Shown one piece after another: positions 1 to 12,769 of a stretch of 64,000 nt of DNA. The translations under genes were made by a program, and so were the position numbers. The notes under the pieces are model-generated. The model saw only the letters and a program-made list of their open reading frames with translations, was not told the DNA's origin and made no database searches. Numbering within the stretch: position 1 is the stretch's first letter; each line of letters starts with the position of its first letter. The DNA comes from Atopsyche davidsoni (lineage: Eukaryota > Arthropoda > Insecta > Trichoptera > Hydrobiosidae): contig JAILWY010000009.1 in the NCBI GenBank assembly GCA_022113835.1, positions 1,029,501 through 1,093,500 on the forward strand, given 5' to 3'.

Positions 1-349
1 ACTGCAGTCGGATTCTTGGAAAAACTTATTTATTTGGCAATTTAAGGGGAGGAAAACAGGGAAACCGGTTTTGTGTTAAACGTTGTGACTCTCGATGTTG
101 TAACTTGATTAATTCAAATATTGTATAATAACATTAGAAACGAAAATTACTTTGCTCTACTGAAACGTGCTCTATAAATTGATGCCCATTGAAATTGTTA
201 CATATCTCCTTGATTGTTGTATGGGAAAGGCCCGCCAAAAGCATTGGGTTATGTCGTGGATTTGCAAGTACAGTTTTCAGGATGATCAACACTATCGACG
301 ACCGGCTGAAGGGTTTGCCAATAGCGTTAAAAAATAATTTTCGTAGGAA
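1..349. other. Non-coding, nothing recognised
   Basis: AT-rich sequence with short chance open frames. I see no coding, RNA or repeat signal here. Confidence 0.5.
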
Positions 350-740
350 GAGATGGCTGCGGCGTTGTGGCGTTGTGGCGTTGTGGCGTCGTGAAATGTT
401 CCCCCCCGCTGGCACCCACACTGGCACACTGGCAGACCGGCACACTGGCACAGCGCTCACGCACGCGGCCCGCCGAGCAGATATCGCGGCTCGCGGCTCT
501 CGGCGCTGCCTCCTGAACTTTATTGACCGAATATTCGAGCTCGGCCGGCGGAACGTTCGAGAAATCTCGACGGCATTCGAACCGCCAACCGTCGCGGGCT
601 GTAACGGTCGCGGCGGCTCCTCCCCGCGGAGAGATCGCTCCGTGTGATGTCATGTGCCGGGCATTTTTAGCTGCCTACACCCGCTGCAACACTACCGACG
701 ACCCAGCGGCGTTTAGTCGATCCAGTTTAGCATCCACAAG
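350..740. other. CpG-rich island with short tandem repeats
   Basis: GC- and CpG-rich patch in an AT-rich setting. It opens with a 9-base tandem repeat (GGCGTTGTG, about 3.5 units near 360-391), then irregular ACTGGCAC-type repeats at 410-455. The open frames in it are low-complexity products of these repeats, not convincing proteins. It could be a promoter or 5' exon of a gene whose coding part lies elsewhere, or simply a GC-rich intergenic patch. The right part overlaps a MITE-like element. Confidence 0.4.
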
Positions 741-848
741 AAAATACCAAAAATAGAACGCTATTGGCTAATCACCTTTCGGTTATCAATTATGTCACAA
801 TAGACAGCAGAACGGCTCTCAGTCAATAGCGTTCTATTTTTGTAGCAA
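671..848. mobile_element. MITE-like element, copy 1
   Basis: Its left end (CTGCCTACACCCGCTGCAAC, then ACTACCGACGAC) closely matches the left end of the element at 6198-6422. It carries a perfect 19-bp inverted repeat at 748-766 and 824-842 (CAAAAATAGAACGCTATTG and its complement) around a 57-base loop. No coding capacity. The two copies make this a small dispersed foldback or MITE family; the superfamily is not established. Confidence 0.5.
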
Positions 849-3800
849 AATAATAATAAACACTATACATACCAGGACACTATTGGATTATCACCGTTAA
901 TCCGCTTTAATCGATGCCAAATAACAAAATCAAACTGCCGGATTCGTTGAAACAATTTTTTTATAACTATTTAGTATAAAAATATTACAAACATATATAA
1001 AAATGTGTTACACATTTTTTTGAGATAAAGATTATAACTTATAAAAAGGATACTAATAGATTTCCATATATTTAAAAAAAACAACCAAGTTCTTCTGACT
1101 TATATGTCATGTAGTTATTATCAATTTATAGTTATTCACTGTTACGTATTAAACTCTCATTAAAACGAAAACCCAATTATACCAATCAATTTAAATATGA
1201 AATTTTTTATAAACTCTCGATTCACGAGTATTACATTTTTTAAATTAAATGTTTTCATTTTTTCAGTCATAAAATTGTGTATTTTAGAAAATATGTATAT
1301 AAAAATGTTAAAAAAATTTGTTATGTTTTATAAAAACATTATATTCTTAAAAGTTGCTTAGAAATAAATATTTTAAAACTTCAGAAAATATTGAAATGAA
1401 ATCTTCACTCTATTAAAAATAATATGCTCTTACTTGAAACTACGTATGTGTTTTAAGCGTGAATTTAAATTGCAGCGAATAAATATGTATCTATTAATTT
1501 ATGATCTATCGGAAGACTGGCAACACAGAACATATTTCTAAACGACTAGACATCATCGTTAGTCGTTATTTGCTGGTATGGTGAAAAAAAAACTGACTAT
1601 GCAAAATGTAAATGTTCAGCTCATACGCTTCGTTTGCTTATTATTTTTCTGGACAAGATCTGATTTCACGAGCTTCGCCTCTTTCCGGCTTAACTTTTTG
1701 TGAAATTGATTGATTCTTCGGTCATCCAAACACAAAAGAAAAGAAGCAACAAGTTGCTGCCAAGTATCAACATCTGATTTTTAATTATTAGCACTCTGGC
1801 AATGAACTTGAGGCTGAACTATGGAGAGCGTCTGCGGACAAACAGACGAGCAAGGCAAGCCGCGAAATAAAAACATCGCATGTTTCGTGTAATTATAATA
1901 AATCGAAAGATGGTGGTTTTGATATTGTAAATATAACGTTTTGCACAGAAATTTAAGAGAAAATATTTGTTTTTTACAAAGACACTGAAGGTAGAATTTT
2001 TTTATATTGTTGAAATAATAAATATATGTACAGTTATATCGAAGCAAATATTTCTTATAATTTTATGAAGCCTACAAGAGTGAACAGCTTACGAAGCCCA
2101 CAGTAAACATATTTATGTGATTAAATAAAATACGTTTATTGCTGATGAAATATATTGCATATCCTTGCGCGCCAAGGATTGCGCTGGCAGCTGTGACCCT
2201 CGGTTGTCTAGGAAGGCCACTCCAATGCCTCAGACGTTGAATGCTATTTATTCGTGGAATCAAATTCACACCTACGCGGTAACGGCGTTAACGTCCTAGT
2301 CAGTGCTCCTACAACTTTATATCAACTTTATTATAAAGACATTTCATATAAAACTCTTTTACAATTTCAAATAGTACAAACTTAAAAAAATATACTATGA
2401 ACTAAATCAACCAAAAATATTATGAAATTTTATAGTAGAGTAATATAAAGATGTAGTGATATAAAATATTGATAAGTGCATTATTTGTAATAAATTTTTG
2501 GTCGTTTATTTAAAGCCACGCAGAGAATTTTTGCAAAACCGGTTGGCACACTCATAAGCTGTTGAATTGGGATATGTTGCTCCAAGATCTGTCAGAAGAG
2601 TGCAAAATCACGAAAATTTAAATATAATATTAGCAAAATTGTTTTGTGCGTAATTTAGACTTAAGTATATATTGATATTTGAACGCTTTAAAGATTGTAC
2701 AGACAAATTTCTTTAAAACTATATTTGGGCAAGGAATGCATTATTGCTTGTATAGGCAGTCCGCCACTGACAAGTAGAAAGTGAGCGAGTCAAATACGGA
2801 ACGACAAAAAAAACTTCTTTTTTTAGTTACATCTTCTGGTAATTGCAATTTAGCGCTTTAGTTTTGTTGACCACCGTGATTCTGTATATGAGCGAAAGTT
2901 TGACTCGTTACACGCAAGTGTATTACCGATTTCCCTATGCTAAGTATTTGATAAGTTGTAAATATTTATGCTGTATATTTTAAAGCATATTTTAATCAAG
3001 CAGATGCACATTTTCTATCCTTCATACATTTTGTTTTTCTGTAAAAATCCACTCATAAAATACATTGTCCACGTGTATGTAATATTTCATGATTAGAGAG
3101 ATGAGTATAGTGAGTATGGTATATTTTTTAATTATTTTAACGACAAGTTGCGCTGAAAACAATGAGTGGATAAAAATAGATCACAAAATAAAAAATATAT
3201 ATTGCATATTAACAATTTTTATTACAAGTACTGATGTCACGAAAACAGAAGTTTCAAGTGTTTATAATAATTTCATAAAACGTATTATCTACGGTTCCGG
3301 TACTAATGAGCCTGAAGTCAATAACTCGTGACTATTGCAAAAACTTATACTAAAAGATTTATATTGCAAATCGAAAAAATAACTGATTAAAAGCGTGATG
3401 AGTTCTATAAATTACAAAGTTATAGTAATAACCTTTAGAATAAAACTGTTGACTGTGATAACTTATAAATATAATTTAATGGGATATTAAATAAAACTTG
3501 TTGAAAATTAAAATAAAATGTATGCATAAATTGAACTATCTAAAATTAATTTAATTTAATCAAAATTACAGAAATTATTTATAAGAAAACGTAGCTGATT
3601 TCATTTGAAAATGTTTTAAAGTCAATTTGACGACAGCGTTATTAAAATTAATTTATTCGTGGCTTCAATCGACGACCGCGGCGGCCGGCTCATTAACCCG
3701 TACTGGACTGTCCAGCCATTGCCTTTTCAAGATGGAGATATTTTAATAATCTTTTGCATAATAATGTTGATAAATTGAGAATTCAATTAATCACGTTTTC

Positions 3801-4610
3801 TACTAAACGGTCGACGCTCTTTATCCTTTCAAACTCATATTTTGAAAAAAGTACAGCAAATCTTTAAAACATAGTGAACAAGGTCTTTTTAAAATAGTTG
3901 ATTAATTGTATATATATATATATATATATAAATTAGAAATTCTTCAAAACCATTTTATGTAAATATCATAAAATTATTCTATTGTTTATCGTCTTGTGTA
4001 AAATTATGGGCCTAAAAATATAAATTGATATTGTACATTAAAACATACAAAACACCATCGTTTAATAAGCATTTTATTTTGAATTACACATGATTATGGA
4101 GGAGTTCAAAATTTGGATGATTCCATATATTTCGCGACAAAATTCTGCTGCATGTAAAAAATAAGTTGCTGAGATTTTTAATTCAAAAGAACTGCTTCTC
4201 AGTGGCAGGGAAGAACAGGTGTTTCTGGATAAAAACAGAAACGAGAGTAGCCGTTTCAGATTTTTCTTCGAAAAGCTCATCTCTCAAGTGACTCGCTCAT
4301 TTTGCTTCTACTGAGCAATTCCGTTTCCTTCCCTTGACACAGTGAGAGATAATTCATAAGGTCCACAAGAGCAAGAAGGCGGACAAAAAGCAAGCAATGC
4401 GCAAAGCGCGGAGGCGACACAGCCTCTCCCGGTACAGTATGTTCAAAATTAATTCATTAAATGACCGTAATCCCAAAGATATTAAAAAGTTTTACGACTC
4501 GTCTCATTAAATTCAAAATTATACTATTTAGTTTTATCGCTATATTTGAATCATTCTGGATTATTTGTTAGTGGCATGTAAAACTTTACAATAGCATAAA
4601 GTTTACAGTC
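849..4610. other. AT-rich gene desert
   Basis: No gene recognised. The open frame at 3089-3331 starts with a hydrophobic, signal-like stretch, but its codon use is simply AT-rich and nothing in it is family-like. Slightly GC-richer patches occur near 2160-2310 and 3660-3720. Confidence 0.5.
3909..3930. repeat. (TA)n microsatellite
   Basis: Eleven uninterrupted TA units. Confidence 0.9.
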
Positions 4611-4619
4611 GTTTTGCGT

Positions 4620-5190
4620 ACTCCGATTGGACCCGCGATCTCGGCGCACACGGTGGAGGCTCGCAGATCACAGACGCTCATACCGGTTCAGTAACATGCC
4701 GACCGGCGTATGTATAACGAATCAGGTATATAGAGATCGTTTTGTGTATCGTTTTTTTATGTCCGTTGTTAACGGGCAGATATTCGGCCGAGCTCCGCCA
4801 TTGGTCCGATCCCCCGTCTCCCTCCATCCGCCATTTGCGAATTCCCGCCAAACGGGTCAGGCTGTTTTTCTGCGCAACTCGACCGCGCGCCTCTCCCCCC
4901 CCCGCCCCCTCTCCCAGCCCCCTGCCCCTCCCCCCCCCCCCTCCCCCCCCCTGCCCCCCCTCTGCCTCCCCCCCCTCCCTTGACTCGGCGCAGCGTCTCG
5001 GCGCGGCGACTCGGCGCCGAGTTCGCCGCGCCCCGCAACCCTCGCGGGCCGCCCCGACCGACGAGGGAATAAATCAAACTAGGATGGACGCGGTTTTTAT
5101 GAATCCGCATTGTGCGCTCCGTTCCGAGAACTCCTATGCCAGATAATAAATTTGCAATCAGCGGAATGAGATCCGCCGCAGCCATTTTTT
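4620..5190. other. CpG-rich island with a long C-rich tract
   Basis: GC-rich block with many CpG dinucleotides, sharply bounded by AT-rich DNA. Positions 4893-4978 are almost pure pyrimidine: runs of 4-12 C separated by single T or G. The minus strand is therefore a run of G-tracts able to form a G-quadruplex. The long open frames across it encode only proline- or glycine-rich low-complexity products and are rejected as genes. It may be a promoter or first exon; I see no coding exon linked to it. Confidence 0.5.
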
Positions 5191-6190
5191 TTTTAATTCC
5201 TATTGGTTTTACTAATATGCTTTAATACAAAAAAAAATTTTAGAAATGCTTCTTATGATTTGATTTTTAGAAGTGCAGCGAGTTTTTTATATTTATAAGC
5301 TACACATTTTGAAATACAATTGGCATTGTATTATAACGTGTTGATGCTGTTTTGAACGTTATCTTTTGTTATTTTTAAGTAAAATCTATTTATAATTCGT
5401 TAAATCCTTTAGAAAGTAAATACTAGGATTTCTATTGAAATCTCTTGATTATTTAATAAAGAATATCTGATCCAGCAATAGTATTCTACTATATGACTAC
5501 GTCGCATAAAATCATTTAGAACCCCTGAAGATGACTCCAGTACTGAAGCCTAAAAATCATACGAATACAAATGTATTCCTTTGCCTAATAACAATACTTT
5601 ATATTTAACTTTCTACAAGAGGTGGAGGAAAAATCAATGTATGGCTTTCTTATAAATACTGATGCTTTATAAAAAAAATTAAAGAAAAATGTATTTGTAG
5701 TGCAATACGTGGGCGCTTCACGGTTAATCTGCTATGGCTAAAAGAGTTGGCAGATCTTATGCATGAAGATGCATTAAAAAAAAGAAAATGCACATGCAGT
5801 GCGCATCGAAAGAGATTTATGCACAATTGTTAAAGCTTACAAACCGGACGCCGCGTGCAGTTGTAAAGCTCGAGTCGCACAAAGGTAAAAGGCTCTGTTG
5901 AGTAACGATTTAATTATTTTTATTTATTTCACCATAAAGAAAAAATATTTCTTTTTTCGATAAAAATATGACGCAAAAATGAGAAAAGAAACGTATAAAT
6001 TATTGATAAAAATTAAAAAAGTGTTTTAGAAAAATAAAATCCCAGATTGAAAATAATATCATTCACCAATAAACTAATTATCTCAATAGAGTGGAAAATC
6101 GTGTCTAAATAAAAATGTTAATAAAGAATATAAAAGGCTTTGAGCGGTATTGATTGGCGAAAAGCATTTCAGAGACCTGCCTTGGGGATA
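5191..6190. other. Non-coding, nothing recognised except a decayed motif
   Basis: AT-rich. At 5524-5558 there is a CTGAAGATGACTCC ... GAAGCC-TAAA string recalling a degenerate form of the hammerhead-like motif described for the dispersed family elsewhere in the window. Confidence 0.4.
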
Positions 6191-6197
6191 CATTAAA

Positions 6198-6422
6198 GCT
6201 GCTTGCACACGTTGCAGTACTACCGACGACTGAACGGTGAGCTAGTCAATAGCGTCCTGCTTTGTGATATTTTTTTCCTGGTGCCACCATACAACCGACA
6301 ACCGAATGAAGGAAGTCAATAGCATCTACTTTTTTCATTGCTGTTTTGCTGGAGAAAATAACACAAATGAAAGCGCTATTGACTAGTGTCGGTTGTGCTA
6401 CAACGGTTGTATGCCGCCTAAG
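6198..6422. mobile_element. MITE-like element, copy 2
   Basis: About 225 bp with imperfect terminal inverted repeats of roughly 50 bp: the left end runs through GCAGTACTACCGACGAC to TAGTCAATAGCG, and the right end holds CGCTATTGACTA followed by the complement of the left sequence (GTGTCGGTTG, CAACGGTTGTATGCCGCC). An internal copy of the same motifs (ACAACCGACAACCGAATGAA, GTCAATAGC) lies between them. No coding capacity. Same family as 671-848. Confidence 0.55.
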
Positions 6423-6599
6423 GATTATGAGACACTTAAGCGCCAGGTGTGTAGCACTGTGGACGTGTAAATGAGATTTGTGAATAAAAAAAAACTATTA
6501 TATTGAATGGCCTGAAGCTAAATGCACAATAATCACGAAATATTGTTATTTTATTCTAGAAACCTGATTTTATTAATACTTTCATAATCATCATTATTA

Positions 6600-6680
6600 A
6601 ACCACTTTGTGGTTCTGATGTTATTATGTCTAGCAAACTATGGGGTCCGGGGTTAAAACCCGGGTGAAGGAATATTTGTT
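6600..6680 (+). repeat. Possible tRNA-derived SINE head
   Basis: TCCGGGGTTAAAACCCGGG at about 6643-6661 is a T-arm-like hairpin close to a pol III B box, preceded by CTAGCAAACTATGGGG. No full cloverleaf can be drawn, so this is a decayed SINE head at best. Confidence 0.25.
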
Positions 6681-7111
6681 ATCTCTTCGGTTATAATAAA
6701 ATAAATAGTTTTCATGTTTTAGGAGAAGGAAAATTCTACGAAAAATATAATTTCTGGCGCTGAAAACAGGGTGGAGACACGGCCCGACCCTTTATTTGTT
6801 GTTTTGTATTAATTTTGAAACATTGTCTAAGCTTTTAGGTTTCCTGTGCTAGAATATTTCTCGTGCAAAAAAAAAATAAACGATATGGAAGCTATCGAAA
6901 ACAAGAAGATATATTTTCTGTAAAGCATAAAAACAGTCAAAGATTTTACATTTTTCTGTATAATATTTTAAAAAAATGTTCGACTTACTGTTTTGTTTGT
7001 TTGAAAAATTATCATAATATCGTGGATTTTATTTAGCTCTAATTATTTTTACTTAATTTAATAGTCTTAACAATTATAAATATATTCAATAATTACTTGA
7101 GTACTTACATT

Positions 7112-7193
7112 TGGATATTTAAATAAATAATACTTTTGGAATTTTTAATTGGTGACCAGTTTCGTCAACCTTTCACGTTGGAATCATCAAAAC
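7112..7193 (-). repeat. Hammerhead-like dispersed repeat, copy a (partial)
   Basis: On the minus strand: TTGATGATTCCAACGTGAAA, GGTTGACGAAACTGGTCACC, then AATT. It matches the family core (stem CCAAC/GTTGG, then CGAAAC, then YGGTC). This copy keeps G at the position where other copies have A, so it is nearest the canonical hammerhead TGATGA. Only the core and part of the AT-rich arm remain. Confidence 0.6.
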
Positions 7194-10100
7194 TAAATGT
7201 AAATAACCTGTTCACGTACAAACGTACAAAACTATATTTAAACGTAAATATAAACTTCGTTTGATTCAAAATAATAATTGGAAATATAATTAAATGGAAT
7301 CGGATGGATGTCTTAGGACGACATCATTGGGTTGATGATATTTGACCAAATCATATTTGGTATAAAAATTAAGTATAACAAATCAAATCTAATGTTGTGT
7401 ATAAAGATATAAATGCTGTTACGTTGTGAATCGTAAAATAATATATGTGTAAATTATAGTGAAAGCGAAATATTGAATTTCATATTATAAAGACGTTCCA
7501 CATGAAGCTACAAATTTCTGCTGCGATATCAGAATTTACGACTGGCAACTGTTAGTAAATATTCTCTTTTGCCTGTCAAATGTTAACAAAGCCTTAAGTG
7601 AGTGAACTTTTAATGGTGTTTCTGAGGCAACAAGGAAGTCCCGAGTCACTGACTTACTGAGGTTATTTAAATACAATGTGAGTAATCAATAGCGTATTAG
7701 GAGCTGTGGGCCGCCGGCGAGTGGGAGGAACAGTTACTGCCAGACATGTTACACGACTGTAGCTTCATGTCGCTCAAGGGCGTTCGTCCTCATTCAAGAT
7801 TGTAATTTTTTTTTAAATTTATAAAAATAAATATTTTTAGTGATTTTTCACATTTCGTCAACTTTCTATATTGAAATTTTCAAGCAGAGTGAGGTTTCGT
7901 AATTTTACATTTGCTCATTTTTGAATTTATTTAAGAAAATGTTTGTCAGTCGATTGAATTGAACCAGAGGCGACTGAAATTCTTAAACTCCTTGACATCA
8001 TCAACAGAAATGGATATATAATGATTAAAATATATTTATTTGGATAGCGTATATGTTATGCTAAAATTTCTTTACATCGCCTAAATCAAAATTTTGCGCA
8101 CGCCCCTGTTGTATACCAGCGCGGCGCACTCTACGCGCGACAGCTCTCAGTCCACTGTCCTCAAAACGGCCTAGTCAGAGTGAAATGTACCTGAAGTCTT
8201 TGTTTTAACTATCCGATTATACAAAAACTCAAACTTAAACCTTCAGCTTTTCCCATCAATCGGTTATAAATAGGATATATACTGCATACGCACTATTTTG
8301 CCAATAAATGATTTCCAGTCTATAAAATAAACATATTAAAAAAAATCTGTACTCCAAGACCATACTTTACGCGACGTAATATTTGACAGTAAAATTATGC
8401 AAAACCATTCCCAAATGATTAGATTGTTATACTATATTGATATCGTTTATCTCTTCTGCAAATATTTAGCAAGAGAGAGACTTCAGAAAAATAATAATTT
8501 ACATACAAAACGCGGTATTTATAAGATTTGTAAGCTTCATCAATATCGTAACAAACAATTAGAACCGAGTATAAATTGCGTACATTGTCGGTGTTGTATA
8601 ATTACATTGAATTTATTCTCGGAAGTTAAATTCTTATAAGTTTCTAGAAGCATGAGACAACCTGCGGTCACTTGCGTGTGCGTACGAAGAGATTTCTCCA
8701 GGCAGAGACTACCGGCAAAGAGAACACTTACTACGGCCGAGGCGCGGACCGATCATATCACTTTCTTTTCATTGCCTCTTTATCATTATACAATTTATGA
8801 CTTCAGATTGCTCGATTGCGAGAGAAAATTTCAACCGGCGTGACTTCCTGAAATGATACAGCGAATGTGATAAAATATCAACCTCCTTGAAGTATTGGAT
8901 TGTTTTCGGTAATTTATAATTGATGTTTTTTTTAAATTGTTTAGAGTGTCGATTGATGGCAGTCTGTTCCCAGTCTGACGTCAATGGATGACGCTGAGTT
9001 TCAGAGTCTTTTTAATAAAAATAAAAGAGCGCTTGGAATTTGAATCCTTCCGAATCTTTGTTTATTTTCTGTAAATATTGACAAAGGCTAACGTTCAGAA
9101 CACAGCATATCCACATTAAACCAGTTTGCAGCAGGTATTGTATTAAAAAATACAAATTTATTAATAATTTCAGTTATCTAATTATAGTAGAAAGGTGGTT
9201 ATATAATGATATCTATAAAACAAATGGCCCGGCTAGACAGCCCGTCGTTTAAAAGAAAAAAAGGTGGAGTGTATACGTTAAAAAAGTTTAAGCATTCCTC
9301 GATTACTCGGTTGATATTGTTGAATTCAGTGTTTCTGAAACTCTATACTTAAATTGCAATAAAGTTTAAATGATATTATGAAAACAAAATCTATCGGAAA
9401 TTTTAGCGGTAGTTTAAAAAAAATAATTATTGCTAAATAAAGATCTTCAAGACCATGATCATACATATCTATAATCTATTATTCTGTATTCTTTCCATAA
9501 GCTTTAATTTAACATGTCTGAAGGTTTTTCTGTGTTCATTTTCATTTTTAGTATATTCTTCAAAATATCTAATGAAATCATCATTGCACCGATGTCTTAT
9601 TTATTATAAATGACTTCAACGACATCCATAAATGTACTAGTGAGTTGCGTTTCCCATTTTCGTATTAACTAATAAAAAATTAAAACAAATAATAACTATC
9701 AAATAAAACTGTAACCTTCAATTTATCACATAAATATATTATTTCAATACTTTATGAAATAAATACGTTAAATAAATCCTTTCCACTTTTGTTTTAGACA
9801 TAATAAAGTTTAAATTTTGTTCAAAACCTAATGCAAATAACTTATATTTATAAACAAGACAGTTTCTGATAGTTTTGTTGGCAACTTAAAACACTATGGT
9901 TTCATTTAGAAATTTGAATATTAAACAGAATAGTTGTATTTTAAATTAAACAAGTTAATTAGAGGTGAAGAAAAAACACTGACTTTTGAAGTGTTTTTTT
10001 TAAGTTAAAATAAAGTTACAATAACCCTAAGACTTTCAAAGTAACGCAATCAACAGCAACGAATCGTTTCCTCTTAACAAATTAATTCTAAGGAGGATTA

Positions 10101-11460
10101 ATGACGAAATGTTTTGTTTGATTTGGAAAAGAAAGAGGTGGTTAAAAAATCGAAGCCAGTCCAATCTGGCATCTCTCCAGACCTGGTCCTGACGGATGGT
10201 CGCTCATATTTCATGGCCGGGATGGCCGGGCATCCGTCATGCTCCCTCTGAGGTAATCATAAATCTTGGTCGGCCCTTGAAGTGGCCCTCTGCGAGAGGC
10301 GACGCGACTGAACAAAATGGCCGAAATATGACTGCCGTGTTAATTAAACGCCATGAATATATTTTTTATAACTAGCTAAGTTTTATCTTTTCGATATATG
10401 GTGATATACCCATGTCCTATACCAATGTCACCGTCGATATTATGACCCTCGTAATATTCATCAATGAAATATTAATTTAAATACTAGTCACGGCCATTTA
10501 AATAGTTGAGGTTATGAAGCAATCATAAATTCATGTTATAAAACACAAAAATTAAAAAATATATATATCAGTCCTTGTTCTAACCTTCACGCGTTAAAAA
10601 TCTTGTATGCCACGAGTAGATTTCGAGCTCAAGTCTTAGATGTTAATTCTAGAGAGTGACAAATCTCAGTACATCTACTCTAAGGTCAGTCACGCTCACG
10701 GTATTTTTAAATATAATCTAAATCAATTAATTTTTTTATTGATGAGTCAAGATTTTATATCTATACGTGACGCAAAAATAAAATGTTTATTTAATTTCTG
10801 TGATTCTATAAGCGAAGGCAGCAGTTTATGACTCCCCAGGGCCTTGCGCCCTTCAAGAGCTTCGATAGAAGCATGAAGTCGGGGCACTCAAAGCATGTCC
10901 CTGATTGGTCCCGTGGTATTAATTGGACGACGGTTGACGGTACCCAGAACTCGTATGGCTACCTGGAAAACTGACTGATTAACTCTGATTCATAAGATGC
11001 TGGATTGAAAATCGTAACATCGTGTGTGCATTTCTGAGAAATGTGCACTCACGGGAAAATGAGAAAAGACTTGATTGGGTATTTCACAACTAAAATCAAT
11101 AAATGGATACTACCGTCGGTAGATTCATAAATAAATTTTAGATAAATATATATATAACTATATATTTCATTAATGAAATCATCATCAATTTATTTTTAAA
11201 TTTACATTCACTACTTCCATTAATAAAGCAATAACGTTAACTGGTAATTGTACATATATTTTATGTTCTAATAAAATATATAAAAAGCACTTCTAAAAGT
11301 TAACATGCCTATTCCACATTTAACAAAAGTCAGCAACCGAGTATAATTTTAGTGTCAATAAAAATCGTTAACTTTAAAACTATTACATATTCTTATTTAA
11401 CTCAACTAGATTTTTTAAATACTTATAATGAATATGTTTTGATCAAAATAAATGAAATTT
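7194..11460. other. Gene desert with one GC-richer patch
   Basis: No gene recognised. The stretch 10140-10330 is GC-balanced, non-repetitive and ends in ATTAAACGCCATGAATATTT-like sequence. It stands out from its surroundings and could be a conserved regulatory element, but I have no comparison to test that. Confidence 0.4.
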
Positions 11461-11461
11461 A

Positions 11462-11464
<3 letters not shown>

Positions 11465-11539
<75 letters not shown>

Positions 11540-11540
11540 A
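11465..11540. repeat. (TA)n(TG)n compound microsatellite
   Basis: About 27 TA units (11465-11519) run directly into about ten TG units. It is the longest simple repeat in the window. Confidence 0.95.
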
Positions 11541-11644
11541 ATCAATGAATTCACAATTTTAATTTTATAACATTACACGTAGTAATCATTATTTTAAAAA
11601 AGATGCTTGGTATGCACTGAAGCTATTTAAGACATTAATATGGA

Positions 11645-11826
11645 TTAAATACTTAAGTGATTTTTCCACATGTTTAGTTTTATTGGTGAGACCGGTTTCG
11701 CTAAAGTTTGATAATGCATACGTGAAAAGTTGGTGAAACTGGTTGTCAATAAAATTTTACATGTGAAGAAATCGTGAATTTTTTTTATTTATAATAATAA
11801 AATGGAATTCCACCCAGTACTCTGTC
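11645..11826. repeat. Hammerhead-like dispersed repeat, copy b (inverted pair)
   Basis: Two arms face opposite ways. 11645-11701 is a minus-oriented arm ending in GACCGGTTTCGC. 11705-11826 is a plus-oriented unit with TTTGATAATGCATACGTGAA, AAGTTGGTGAAACTGGTTG and the terminal GGAATTCCACCCAGTACTCT. The core is worn (GAAACTGGTT), so it is an old copy. The head-to-head layout repeats what is seen in copy c. Confidence 0.6.
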
Positions 11827-12039
11827 AAAAATGGTTTATTGCGAATTTGAGTATGGATTAGCTTGTTCATATTTATCATCAGTAGAAGCATGATATTACC
11901 AAATAGGATGCACGCATTTATACCAAGTTCATAGATCCGCTAAGCAAATACGCCTTGCATATTATAAAAAGCAGAATAAAATACATTCAAAATCCCAGAA
12001 TTACGGCATTAAACACGTAACAAAGGCAAAGCCAACATT

Positions 12040-12420
12040 CTCTGCTCGTACCAGTTCATCTCTAGACCACGCCAACGTCCACCTCGCCGTCACGCGACTC
12101 TCGCCCGAGACCACGCCGCACTCGCTCGACCCCAAGAGCCAAATCGCTTTACAGTCTGGCGGTTTTATAGATTATCTGATCCTAAAGTGAGGTGAACACC
12201 TTAAAAATATTTTTAATAAATGCCGCGAAATTCGTTGGCGATTTTGCGCTTTATTGATACGACAAGTAAGGCTCGTTGCCGCGTGCGGACGGCGGGCAGT
12301 TGCGCCGGAGCGGCTGCCGGAGCGGCTGCTCGTCTCAGGACCGCATTCCTCGGCCGCTGTGCTGTCGGCCAACATGGCGGCGCCCGGCGGTAGAGCAGGG
12401 CTCACCGGAGCTGCCCAGGC
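12040..12420. other. CpG-rich island
   Basis: GC- and CpG-rich block including CCAACATGGCGGCGCC near 12368, a YY1-like ATGGCGGC context often found at promoters. Open frames in it are short, overlap on both strands and look like compositional artefacts. A promoter or first exon is possible but unsupported by any splice-linked coding sequence. Confidence 0.4.
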
Positions 12421-12769
12421 TTCGTTTATATATATTGTCCGCAATTCACCACTATTGGCCCTTTACAATGGCCCCTACACTATAAACGCAAAAATATAAG
12501 ATAATTTCGCCACGCCGCTGTCAACAATGGCGCATGTAAGATGAACACGCGAAGGAATGGCTGCCGCGTTATCCCCTCTCTACTCCGCGGGTGGAAACTG
12601 TAGATTTATCCTTTTAATCTTCGGATGATTTTGAAGCACAAAAAACCGATTTAAAAAAGCAGACTTATTACATTGTAATAAAAAGGAACCTACACAACAT
12701 TGTAACAAAATACATGAATGTTATGTCGTCTCAGTTCTTCTTTATGGAGTCACAGCTTACAATAAATAT

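Noticed and set aside
3089..3331. Small secreted protein gene
   Set aside because: It begins with a hydrophobic stretch, but composition is background AT-rich, there is no cysteine pattern or repeat, and no splice or promoter support.
4627..5185. Long open frames on both strands in the C-rich island
   Set aside because: Products are proline- or glycine-rich low complexity set by the C tract; no domain, no splice context, and frames are open on both strands at once.
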